Shown piece by piece: positions 16,601 to 23,678 of a DNA stretch of 45,676 nucleotides. Origin of the DNA: an uncultured Verrucomicrobiae bacterium (GTDB taxonomy: Bacteria; Verrucomicrobiota; Verrucomicrobiia; Limisphaerales; J093). The DNA lies in assembly GCA_937946835.1 (NCBI GenBank), contig CALFAV010000010.1:1-45676 (forward strand). The letters run 5' to 3'. Below the pieces are notes generated by a model that had not been told where the DNA came from, ran no database searches, and saw nothing but the letters and a program-made list of their open reading frames with translations. Every line of letters begins with the position of its first letter. Positions within the stretch are counted from its first letter, which is position 1. Both the position numbers and the translations under genes were made by a program.

Positions 16601-19232
16601 CAAAAATCCCCGGCCGCCCGCGAATCAGGTCGGCGTGGGCAGCGGTGCGTACCGTGACCCGTGGTTGTTCTTCGGCCAGGAACTCCAACAGGTTTACGTC
16701 CTGGTCCACCACGGTCACGATGGTGTTGAAGTTCAACGGCGCGGTCCGGTAGCCGTGCTTGAAGGCGGTCACCGCCCAGTCGCCGGGTGCCTGGTTGATG
16801 AGGGTGAACCGGCCCTCGCTGTCGGTGAACGTGGCCTGGTAATTGGCCGCCAACTCGGTGGTGTTGGTCAGGGCACCGTTGCCCACGCGCGCTCCAACCA
16901 CCGGCTGGCCAAAGTTGTCCAGCACCGTACCGCTGATGCGGAAGCCGGTACGGTTGCCCACCTGCACGACGGTGTGCAGGACCACCAGTCCGCCGCGCAT
17001 GTCGCTGACTTCGACGCGCACCCGATAATCGCCCTCCACCACCCAGGAGCGGGTCAGGGTCGGGCCGTTGGTGCCGAAGGTGCCGTCGCTGATGTCCCAG
17101 TAGTAGGCCAGCGGGTCGCCGTCGGGGTCCACGCCCGTGACGGTGAATGTGACCGGCCGGCCGGGTGCGACACGATTGGTGGAAACTCCCAGGCTCACCC
17201 GCGGCGGGTTGTTGCCGGGGAACGGCCCGCGGTTGACCACCACGTCGTACCAGGTGTCCAGGCCGCTGCCGCCCCGGGCCACGGGGGTGATGTGCAAATT
17301 CACTTCGGGATCGGTAAACGTACGGCCGATCACCAGCGGGGCGTCCTCGCGGCCTTCCGGCGTGCCCGGACTGGTGTCAATGAGCGTGCTGTAGCCCAGC
17401 AACTGCGGCCAGGGCCCCCAGTGCACGGTCACGCCGTTGGTCACCCAGCGGTTGTTGGGAATCTTGGCGCGCGCGCTCACCCAGTACGAGCGTTGCTCGT
17501 CCTTGCGGAGCTTGAGGGCGTAGGCGCGGTTTTCCACCAGGTTGGGGGTGTCGTGCACGTAAATCCGGTTGGTCCGGTTTTCCGCCTGCGTGGTGAGGGT
17601 GATGGCCGAGTCGGGCAACCAGCCCAGGAGGTTTTTGCCGATGGGATTGAAATGGCCGGCGAAGCGGCTGATGGGCTGATTGGTCACCGGCCCGCGCCCA
17701 CCCTGATACTCACCGCCCCCCCCGCCCATCACGTCAAACAGATCGCCGTACTCGATGTCGTCGCCCGCGCCGATCATGCTGTCGTGGCCGATGACCGAAT
17801 CGGTGTCCCAGCGGTCGGGCGGGGGTTGCGGCAGGGGCGCGCGGCGGGTTTCCCAAAAGTTCGCATGGCCCAGACCGTAGCAGTGGCCGATTTCATGGAT
17901 GGCCAGGCCGACGCCGTTGTACTGGAGCCAGGCCTGTTTGCCGCCGCCCAGACCACCCCAGTTGTACCCGGGCACGGGCGTGAAGCGGGCGAGCAACAAC
18001 TCAAAGTTCTCGGCGGCGTAGCCGATTTTGGCCGCTTCGGCCAGGGCATCGGCCATGAGCGCCCCGGGTCCCTGTTTCGAGTACCAGGCCTTGGGATGGG
18101 GCAGGGTCAGGATGGGGGTGATGGTGGGGATGATCGCGGTCTTGCTGTACGAGGCCTCGATGTAGAACTGGTTGACCTGCTGCATCTCATCCGCCGCCTG
18201 GGCCTCGCTGATGGGGATGGTGATGTCGTCGCGGAACACCAGCCGCATGTAGAGCGTGCGGCGCGGGCCGTAGGTGGGCAGCGGCGGACTGGGCGGAGCA
18301 TTGGTCCAGACGGGCAACGCGGCCAGGGCCGCCCCGGCCAGTTGCGGCGCTCCCAGACCCTTGAGGGCGCGGTTGAGCGCGGCGGCGTCGGAGCCGTCGC
18401 AAACCTCGACGTAGCTGCCGGCCACGTCCAGGAGCAACCCGCCATCGGCGGTTCGCCCGCACACGGCACACGCCCCGGCCGAAGCGGCGCCACCCGCGGC
18501 GCGCACGGCGGCGGTTTCGTCGGCGTCCAGCAGCCGCGCCGGCTCCTCATGTACCGCCAGCGCGCCGTCCACGGCAATGCCGTGGAGCGGCAAGCGCTCG
18601 TGGGTCATCTGGCTGAGGCGCGTCCCATAGACGTAGGCCCGGTAGGTCCGGCCGTTGACCGTGGCGTACCGGTACGTGGTGCAACCAAACCGGGTGTAAT
18701 CGGCGCCCGGTACCGGCGAAGCCATGAAGACCTCGTAGCGGGCCACGCCACTGACCACCTCCTCGAAATGCCGGGTGATGTCGGCCGGGAGCACCTGCCG
18801 CCAGCGGAAGGGCACGGCGTGTTCCAGCGCGGCGCGCGGGTTTTCCTCGATTTCGCGCGCCAGATATTCGCGGCGCGCCTTCGCCAAAGCCTCGCCTTCG
18901 GCCAGCAGGGCGGACGGGTCGGCCGCGTTCCAGCCCTCGTTGAAGAAGCGCTCGACCCACGCGGCCAGTTGATCATGCGGCGTACCGGCCGCTCTCGGGT
19001 CAGCGCCTGTCGGCGGGGTGGTCGGTCCTGCTGTCGCGTCCCCAGACAAGTCTCCGGCTTCCCTGCGGGCCGCGGCGTAGGACAACAAGCCGTTGGGTAC
19101 CGCCGGGTCCGCTTTCACCAGCGGTCGAGGGGCGGGGACGGGCGGGACGGTCACTCCACGGTGGCGGGGCCAGAAAGACAAGGCCACCAACACCAGGGCA
19201 ACAACGGCCAGGATCCGCGGTAAGGCTTTCAT
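10617..19232 (-). CDS. Giant secreted metalloprotease-like protein with PKD, Calx-beta and delta-60 repeats
   Basis: 2871 residues. Residues 1-20 form a signal or anchor (RILAVVALVLVALSF). Residues about 330-640 resemble a zinc metalloprotease with H446-E-I-G-H450-x5-H456 and a downstream D-V-M502-G Met-turn, as in gametolysin-type metzincins. Then follow a PKD-like domain (about 675-760, DPDGDPLAYYWD), a carboxypeptidase-regulatory-like domain (about 762-850, GTVLDNFGQPVVGA), and about nine Calx-beta-type domains to about 2000. Seven delta-60-type repeats (about 2000-2360) could close into one seven-bladed propeller. They are followed by two more Calx-beta domains, an InlB-B-like repeat, a jelly-roll-like domain and a C-terminal F-F-R-V module. 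Calx-beta domains bind calcium; the acidic DDD/DNE ends are present. It probably acts outside the cell in adhesion or degradation of polymers, which is inferred. Confidence 0.85.
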   Translation of the reverse strand: MKALPRILAVVALVLVALSFWPRHRGVTVPPVPAPRPLVKADPAVPNGLLSYAAARREAGDLSGDATAGPTTPPTGADPRAAGTPHDQLAAWVERFFNEGWNAADPSALLAEGEALAKARREYLAREIEENPRAALEHAVPFRWRQVLPADITRHFEEVVSGVARYEVFMASPVPGADYTRFGCTTYRYATVNGRTYRAYVYGTRLSQMTHERLPLHGIAVDGALAVHEEPARLLDADETAAVRAAGGAASAGACAVCGRTADGGLLLDVAGSYVEVCDGSDAAALNRALKGLGAPQLAGAALAALPVWTNAPPSPPLPTYGPRRTLYMRLVFRDDITIPISEAQAADEMQQVNQFYIEASYSKTAIIPTITPILTLPHPKAWYSKQGPGALMADALAEAAKIGYAAENFELLLARFTPVPGYNWGGLGGGKQAWLQYNGVGLAIHEIGHCYGLGHANFWETRRAPLPQPPPDRWDTDSVIGHDSMIGAGDDIEYGDLFDVMGGGGGEYQGGRGPVTNQPISRFAGHFNPIGKNLLGWLPDSAITLTTQAENRTNRIYVHDTPNLVENRAYALKLRKDEQRSYWVSARAKIPNNRWVTNGVTVHWGPWPQLLGYSTLIDTSPGTPEGREDAPLVIGRTFTDPEVNLHITPVARGGSGLDTWYDVVVNRGPFPGNNPPRVSLGVSTNRVAPGRPVTFTVTGVDPDGDPLAYYWDISDGTFGTNGPTLTRSWVVEGDYRVRVEVSDMRGGLVVLHTVVQVGNRTGFRISGTVLDNFGQPVVGARVGNGALTNTTELAANYQATFTDSEGRFTLINQAPGDWAVTAFKHGYRTAPLNFNTIVTVVDQDVNLLEFLAEEQPRVTVRTAAHADLIRGRPGIFEFRRTGDTNTQLRAVFTLGGTAREGTDFTRLTNTTTHTNPLQTLLAPVNLRVPFYVVDFPTGVFATNVVIQTATNANAVDDKYLAAAVMYALQKEAVYQTNVDDGQGGQTNGMATNYTLLTGWEVINFNGEDTWFQTYGEYIVGSPGEATMQFKAAPATNPVVSIVAVGKALSENSGDSGLFLLTRAGLTNVEVNVRLSFAGTATYGEDYRPLPNLIRIPAGVTVVPLFLIAIPDLYLEGNETVSVTIEPDAAYRIGNPRAEFIIGDNDLPTVIVTATDPVASETGTDTATVVFTRIGDLTRELTVNYLAGGSAVSGRDYRSLPGQIVIPAGQPTVSLTIQPRNNGLNDGGNTLDIILSDSPLYNVGVPGVATVFIQDGARPTVNIRATVTNAAEPNTAGEFLLTRQGDLRGELVVNLKVGGTARPVADYAPIAALGRIPANAASVVIRVNPVNDNLREDPETVICEVLPGTNYNVGPTNQATVTIDDDDGGALPGVGFTLLGSTVVEGARTGLVAVSVSANPNEDVTVDWRVTGGTAVPDLDYPGTNLSGRLLFTNVPDPAISNRVQLIAFPILDDTNAEPDKTIVFTLVEPAPLVSNEVVTNEVTLTNDLGEPIGTTNVLVTNTIITPVPLNAVLEAYRSHTLTLLDDDSSSVSLELVDGVATEEGRKRGLVVLRRVGSTERDQVVRLAVTGSASNGSDYETIPPEVIIRSGESELPIPIIPVDDPIQEFMEEVRLTIVAAPGATVTNGGPVKVNIVDNDGTVEFRSPAYAAYESAGLAEIVLRRTSDTNGMASVAWQATAGTATPADFVPTNGVVTFAPGENFKSFFVELLDDREVEPAKTVNLTLRNLSDGVPLGGQIEATLTILDDDTVVALLTPSVLAIESDPTAGFTVSRYGVITNQLRVELAATTNGTAVDGLDFIATNYPVVFQPGQTSVVVQVALLDDVEFDGDKLVTVTLTNLDLSATYGTRTNGTITVLDDECAVEFALTNYTVREFARTVEVTVQRTGSAIHPVRVDFETADGTARAGQDYVSARGTLDFAGADYIRATDGSGVIFLQPGETNRTLSIRILDDVLGEGDEDFRVRLANARLNTSLGLPGTVILGAQTNATVLIRDNETPGSVDFEFNPGEGANDTVLALALQPDGRVLVGGRFTELDRVTLNRIARLHDDGYLDTFLNPGEGFNDTVRALALRADGRIGVGGEFTVFNTRPRNRLIRLNADGAADPDFNVGSGADNVVRALAVDANGSLLVGGEFGTLGDRPRTRLARVLNDGAADPTFNPALDGGVHALVVQPDGKILAAGAFRTAGGRSRPHLARFNADGTLDAAFNPGSGPDRPVRALALYPDGRLLIAGEFRQVADQPRGGVARLNPDGTLDMTFNPGAGANGLVHAVGLAPDGKVLLGGAFTQYDGVERGRVARLNPDGSLDPAFDPGTGANDTVFTLLVQPNSAVLIGGDFTEVDGLPRNRIARLHGDERFRLNTLQFSAPTYTVAEDGRVATITVVRAGDLTQPAQVNYHTSDGTAIAGQDYDAARGTLTFAPGETVQTFPVRIRDDDLGEGDLTVNLHLTNLPPGYSLTARLNAVLIIVDNESAVAFDAAAYNVRESDGVATIAVRRTGPTNTVVSVEYTTADGTAAAGRDYLPATGTLTFDVGVTELRIEVAVLNNDRVDGDRTVHLALANPQGGAVLGRLNTALLTILDDDRVENYALNITPPVGGTVTPPSGLYPAGSTQAVTALPEAGFFFAGWTGTVSSAANPLLLVMDRNHALTARFRPLAYTYTFEPPFGAADLRQPPWQSASTQPWQLQSFTASGGRFALRSGTIGDGQESALSLTVESRGGAAAFDLRVSCEANWDFAEFYVDGLRLERWTGEVPWQTYLFNLAPGTHTLTWRYVKDNNFAGGLDAMFLDNLYLPVTGAPPGNEAAQLRLLAVPGGLQLWITGRAGLTYAVEESGDLVNWTRRSTHPNPSGTIVVNLPIESASGARFFRVVTVP
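12150..13240 (-). repeat. Seven tandem delta-60 repeats (about 153 bp each)
   Basis: Seven units inside the giant gene each encode roughly L-D-x-x-F-N-P-G-x-G-A-N-D-x-V, A-L-x-x-D-G-R-x-L-V-G-G-x-F and a basic R-L-x-x-D-G end, spaced 49-51 residues. The regular count of seven fits a single beta-propeller set between Calx-beta domains. Confidence 0.75.
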
Positions 19233-19335
19233 GACGAAATCGCTTGCAATGACTCTAGGGCAACGAAAAAGGCGCTCGCAAGGGCATTTGACCCCGCGGC
19301 TCCGGCGCTGGATTCAGCAATTCACACGCCAGCAC

Positions 19336-19959
19336 TCAAACGCCGTGCGCAGGTCGCGGCCCCGGCCCGGCCAGTTCCAAATGGGCAAGAATGCGATCCA
19401 GTTGTGCCGCCGTGTGAGCCACGCCTCCCTCCGCCCAAACCACAAAGTCCGCCGCCGCCACCTTGCGCTCGATCGGCCATTGAGCCGCCAGGCGGCGGGC
19501 AATGTCGTCCTCCGACCAACCCCGGGCCGCCAGACGCTCCCGCTGGCTGGCCGCCGAGCAGGCCACGCAAATCGTGGCGTCAAACTGTCCCTCGGCGCCG
19601 GTTTCAAACAACAGGGGAATGACCACCACCGCCGCCGGCCGCCCTTCGCCGCGCCAAACCTCAACCTGCGCCCGCCACGCGTCCCGGATCCGGGGGTGCA
19701 GGATGCGCTCCAATTCGCGTCGCCGGGACTCGTCGGCAAAGACGATGCGGGCGAGGACCTCCCGGCGCAATCGCCCCTGAGCATCCAGCACCTGCGGTCC
19801 GAACACCTCGCCAATCTCGGCCAGGGCCGGTTGCCCCGGCTCCACCAATTCGCGGGCCACCCAATCCGTGTCCACCACCGGCAAGCCCCGCGCACGCAGG
19901 TGCTCCGCCGCCGTGGACTTGCCCATGCCCACGCCGCCGGTCAGGCCGAGGAGTTTCAT
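19336..19959 (-). CDS. coaE: Dephospho-CoA kinase
   Basis: CoaE catalyses the last step of coenzyme A synthesis, ATP-dependent phosphorylation of the 3'-hydroxyl of dephospho-CoA, in the cytoplasm. The 207-residue length is normal for the family. The P-loop LTGGVGMGKST lies at 6-16, followed by DTDWVARELV (residues about 30-39, the usual D-x-D region), the HPRIRDAW motif near 88 and VVVIPLLFE near 112, in family order. The gene is collinear with large secreted-protein genes on both sides (gaps about 47 and 103 bases) and is the only obvious housekeeping gene in this stretch. Confidence 0.97.
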   Translation of the reverse strand: MKLLGLTGGVGMGKSTAAEHLRARGLPVVDTDWVARELVEPGQPALAEIGEVFGPQVLDAQGRLRREVLARIVFADESRRRELERILHPRIRDAWRAQVEVWRGEGRPAAVVVIPLLFETGAEGQFDATICVACSAASQRERLAARGWSEDDIARRLAAQWPIERKVAAADFVVWAEGGVAHTAAQLDRILAHLELAGPGPRPAHGV

Positions 19960-20006
19960 GAGGGACCCGACCGATCAGACCGACCAGCAGCCCGATCGGA
20001 TTTCCC

Positions 20007-23000
20007 TCACGGCCGCACGCCGCGATAAAACCGCTGCGGATTGGTGACCGACTCGGGGTCAATGAAGATCACCTCTCCCGAGGTGGCCACGTTGGTGTGC
20101 ACCGCGCGCCAGCGCGGGGGCAGAGCATCGGCGGCCTGGATGACGTAGAGCTGGTTGGTCTGGCCCTTGAGCCGCACCTCGACGCCGCCCGTGAAGGCGC
20201 GGCCGATGCTCAGGCGCGGCACGGTGCCGTCATCGGCCACCGCGATGGGCAGGAGCAGGTTGTCCATGAAGGCGGCGTCCAGGCCCACGCTGTTGGCGGC
20301 GTCTTTGACGTAGCGCCACTCCAGCGTGTGCGTGCCGGCAGGGACGGAGAACTGATACCGGGTCCACTCCACGTTCCCCGACCAGCGTTGCAACACCCGG
20401 CCGTCGAGGAGAAATTCGAGAAAGTCCCAGCCCTCCTCGGAACTGACCTTGAAGTCAAAGCTGGCCGCGCCGGCCCGCAGGGGCTGGGTGAGCCGCAGGG
20501 TGCTGACCTGGCTGTGGCCGATACGGCCCGAGCGCACGGCGTAACGGCCGCCGGCGGCGGTTTCCTCCGTCACGAACCATGACTGCGCGCCACCGGGCTG
20601 CCAGGGCAGGCGGCCCAACCCGCCGGACTCGAAGTCATCGGTAAAGGACAGGGGTCGGAACAGTGCTCGAACCCGCAGGTCACGTGTGACGGGGAAGGAA
20701 ACCGGATTTTCGAAAGTGGTCACGTCGCCTTCCCAGCCGGCAAATTCATGAGTCCGGTCGGGCACGGCGTAAAGCCGCTGGGCCGAGCCGGCCAACACGT
20801 CAATCCGTCCCGCGGGAGGTTCGGTAATCCCGCCCGGGCTGTGTTCCACGTCCACGCTGAACACCTGGGCGGGCGTGAACGCGTAAGCGATGTTCACCAC
20901 GCCGGTGGCCGCGTTGTAACCGTCCACCGCGATGTGGTAAAGGGTCTGGGCGCGCACGGGGAACTGAACCTTGCTAAATCCGGACGCCTCAAAGGCATCG
21001 TCGTTAAAGGCCACCGGGGTGAGGGCATTCACCAAAGTGCCGGTGTAAGCGGCCAACAAGGTGTCAAAGCTGCTGCCCTCGGTGCTGACAAGCAAGGAGC
21101 CATCAACCGGCGCTTTCCACTTCCACCACAAGGAGCTGCCGCCGGGGTTGCCGGCATGACGCGGTTCTCCGGGTTGAACACTGGCTAGACTGTTGGTTCC
21201 CATTACCATGCCCTCCGTGCCGGCCAACCACTCAGCATTCACAAAGTCGTCATTGGGAGGGCGAGCCACCAGGTAATACAGGTCAACCGATTTGGGTTCG
21301 GAGAACAACCCGGCAGCGTTGACCGAGCGTACCCGCACCTGGTTCGGCCCGGGACGCAGCCGGAGCTGTCGGCTCCAGCTCGTGGTGCCGTTGGCCGGCA
21401 CGGCAATACCGTCGTTGAGGCTGACCAAAACCTCCGTCACCCCGGATGCGTTCGGACCAGTATCGGCGGCGGTGCCCGCGACAGTGAGCGTGGGTTCGCT
21501 CACGCGCAAGCCACTGACCGGCGTGGTGATGGTCACCAAAGGAGGTTCAGTCTGAAGTCTTCCCCCCGGTGCAATCCGTAAGCGCAGCGAACCGACCTCA
21601 TTGGAGCCGGTGCCGGCCAAGACAATGGCATAAGTGCGTGTGGCTTGGGCCTTGAAAGATAGGTACACCCGGCGCCCCCCAATGTTGGTGGACGCGGCAA
21701 CCACTTGGAGATTGGTCAGGACGTTTCCGGTGTACACCGCCAGAACATTTCGGAAAGTGGTACCGGTTGCATCCACCAATACATTGGTATTAACAGGGGC
21801 GGTCCAAGACCACCACAAGGAGGCCACCCGGCTCGTATTGCCGGCATGCGCCGGCTCACCGGGTTCAATGCTGGCAAAGCGATTGTTGGAAAGATACAAC
21901 GCACCGTTGGCCGGCACTTTCAGGGGTGAGGCAAAATTGTCGTTCGGCGGCCGCGGCGCCAAGTTGTAAACCACCGTGTTGGTGATGGCCGCTCTGCCAG
22001 GTGCGCTGACAGTCAACACCAACGCTAATTCATTACCCCCGGTCGGTACCGGCAACGTGGTCGTGTAGAGGGCATCACCGGCCACCTCATCCGGAGGCTG
22101 TCCGTCATTCCGAAAGATCAATTGACCCCCGCCCATCACCTCACCGGTGACGGTTGCATCCCGAACCCCGAACCGATCACGCACCCGCACCACCACAGGT
22201 TGCGCAGAACCGTTAAGCAAGGTTGATCCCGAGGGGGGATCCACGCTGATCTGCAAAAGACCTTCCCCGGAAACGGTAAGAGCTTGATAGGCATTCAAGC
22301 GGCCACCCGTACTCGTGGTGCGCGCCAGCGCGGCAATGGGTATTGTACTGGCCAGAATCCGATCCCGGATTTCGTCTAGGTCCGCATCCGGATAAGCGCT
22401 CTGGATCAAAGCCGCGACACCGCTGACGTGGGGCGCAGCCATGCTGGTACCGTCGAAGAACTCATAGGCGGCGTCGAAATTCGCCACGCTGGAAAAAATT
22501 TCCACTCCCGGAGCCCCCAGATGCACACTGCGTTCACCGTAGTTGGAAAAAACCGCCAGTCGGTCCATCCGGTCCACCGCCGCCACGGAGAGGATGTTGT
22601 CGAGCTGATAACTGGCCGGGTAAGCCGGGTTGCGATCATTGTCGTTGTTCTCATTTCCCGCCGCCGCCACAAAGAGAACCCCGCGATCGCGCGCGCGCTG
22701 GATGGAATCAAACAAGGCCTGCGAAAAGGGCCCTCCTCCCCAACTGTTGTTCAATATTTTGGCCCCGTGCTCGACGGCGTAATCAATGCATTGAATCGCC
22801 GTCGAGGTAGAACCAAACCCGTCCTCGCCCAGAAATTTACAAGCCATCAGTTTCACATCCCAAGCGACACCCACGTGGGGGTTGCCGTCGTTGGCCGCCG
22901 CTCCAATGATGCCGGCGACATGCGTGCCGTGTCCGTTGTCGTCCATCGGATCACCCGTATTCTGGATGGCATCAATGCCGAACACGTCGTCCACGTAACC

Positions 23001-23678
23001 GTTGTTGTCGTCGTCTATACCATTGTCGGGTACCTCCCCGGGATTCTGCCACATTTGAGCGGCCAGGTCCCGATGGGTGTAACGAATGCCGGTGTCTATA
23101 ACCGCCACCACCACATTGGTGGAACCGGTGGTGATATCCCATGCGGCTGGTGCAGCAATGTCCGCCCCCGGCAGTCCTCCGTCTTGCCCCAAATTTCTAA
23201 GCCCCCACAATCGACCATCCAAAAAGGCAGCGTCCGTCGGCGTCAGCAGGAGGTGTACGTAATAATCCGGCTCGACGTACTCAAATTGCCCGGAGGCCTT
23301 GAGGGCCTGGATGCGATTCCACAAGCGCTGGCGTTGGCTTTCCTCATCCGGACGGGCAATACTGGCCGGAGCGCGCCCCACGGAGTCCTCCAACAGGAGC
23401 AACCCAGGAACCAATTTGTAATGATGCCGTACGCGTGATCCTGCCGCGCTCACCGTGGCCAAAGCCGGGCCTTCTGCCACCGGGTTCGCCAACTTGGCCA
23501 ACACACGGGTGGGATGAACCTTGTAGGTCCCCCAGGAAAGGGCATCGGTTTGGGAACGCGCCGGTAATGCCGCCAGCACCAGCACGGCCAGCCCGCCCAA
23601 GCCGTGTCGTTTCCACCTTGACCAGACCACGTCACGGAGGAACCGCTGCAAGCCAACGCAAAGACTGTCAAGGCTCAT
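20007..23678 (-). CDS. Secreted subtilisin-like serine protease (S8) with C-terminal repeat domains
   Basis: 1223 residues from ATG 23678, chosen because it gives a signal peptide (basic WKRH, then GLGGLAVLVLAALPARS) and overlaps the upstream gene by only 11 bases; the frame is open to an ATG at 23744. An N-terminal propeptide-like segment runs to about 150. The peptidase S8 domain (about 175-440) has D195 (VIDTG), H250 (NGHGTHVAG), N342 (AAAGN) and S412 (GTSMAAPH), all intact. An acidic loop DDDNNGYVDD after the Asp probably binds calcium. Two paralogous domains beginning PPNDNF and PPNDDF (S-L-W-W-x-W, A-V-Y-T-G) resemble pre-peptidase C-terminal domains. Next come an InlB-B-like repeat, a jelly-roll-like domain homologous to that in the 2871-residue protein, and the R-F-Y-R-G tail. 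Extracellular proteolysis is well supported. Confidence 0.93.
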   Translation of the reverse strand: MSLDSLCVGLQRFLRDVVWSRWKRHGLGGLAVLVLAALPARSQTDALSWGTYKVHPTRVLAKLANPVAEGPALATVSAAGSRVRHHYKLVPGLLLLEDSVGRAPASIARPDEESQRQRLWNRIQALKASGQFEYVEPDYYVHLLLTPTDAAFLDGRLWGLRNLGQDGGLPGADIAAPAAWDITTGSTNVVVAVIDTGIRYTHRDLAAQMWQNPGEVPDNGIDDDNNGYVDDVFGIDAIQNTGDPMDDNGHGTHVAGIIGAAANDGNPHVGVAWDVKLMACKFLGEDGFGSTSTAIQCIDYAVEHGAKILNNSWGGGPFSQALFDSIQRARDRGVLFVAAAGNENNDNDRNPAYPASYQLDNILSVAAVDRMDRLAVFSNYGERSVHLGAPGVEIFSSVANFDAAYEFFDGTSMAAPHVSGVAALIQSAYPDADLDEIRDRILASTIPIAALARTTSTGGRLNAYQALTVSGEGLLQISVDPPSGSTLLNGSAQPVVVRVRDRFGVRDATVTGEVMGGGQLIFRNDGQPPDEVAGDALYTTTLPVPTGGNELALVLTVSAPGRAAITNTVVYNLAPRPPNDNFASPLKVPANGALYLSNNRFASIEPGEPAHAGNTSRVASLWWSWTAPVNTNVLVDATGTTFRNVLAVYTGNVLTNLQVVAASTNIGGRRVYLSFKAQATRTYAIVLAGTGSNEVGSLRLRIAPGGRLQTEPPLVTITTPVSGLRVSEPTLTVAGTAADTGPNASGVTEVLVSLNDGIAVPANGTTSWSRQLRLRPGPNQVRVRSVNAAGLFSEPKSVDLYYLVARPPNDDFVNAEWLAGTEGMVMGTNSLASVQPGEPRHAGNPGGSSLWWKWKAPVDGSLLVSTEGSSFDTLLAAYTGTLVNALTPVAFNDDAFEASGFSKVQFPVRAQTLYHIAVDGYNAATGVVNIAYAFTPAQVFSVDVEHSPGGITEPPAGRIDVLAGSAQRLYAVPDRTHEFAGWEGDVTTFENPVSFPVTRDLRVRALFRPLSFTDDFESGGLGRLPWQPGGAQSWFVTEETAAGGRYAVRSGRIGHSQVSTLRLTQPLRAGAASFDFKVSSEEGWDFLEFLLDGRVLQRWSGNVEWTRYQFSVPAGTHTLEWRYVKDAANSVGLDAAFMDNLLLPIAVADDGTVPRLSIGRAFTGGVEVRLKGQTNQLYVIQAADALPPRWRAVHTNVATSGEVIFIDPESVTNPQRFYRGVRP

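Noticed and set aside
13089..19223. A 2044-codon open frame on the plus strand, antisense to the giant secreted protein
   Set aside because: It mirrors GC-rich codon use of the real gene, is His/Gly/Ala-biased, has no domains and is fully overlapped by well-recognised Calx-beta, PKD and metalloprotease sequence.
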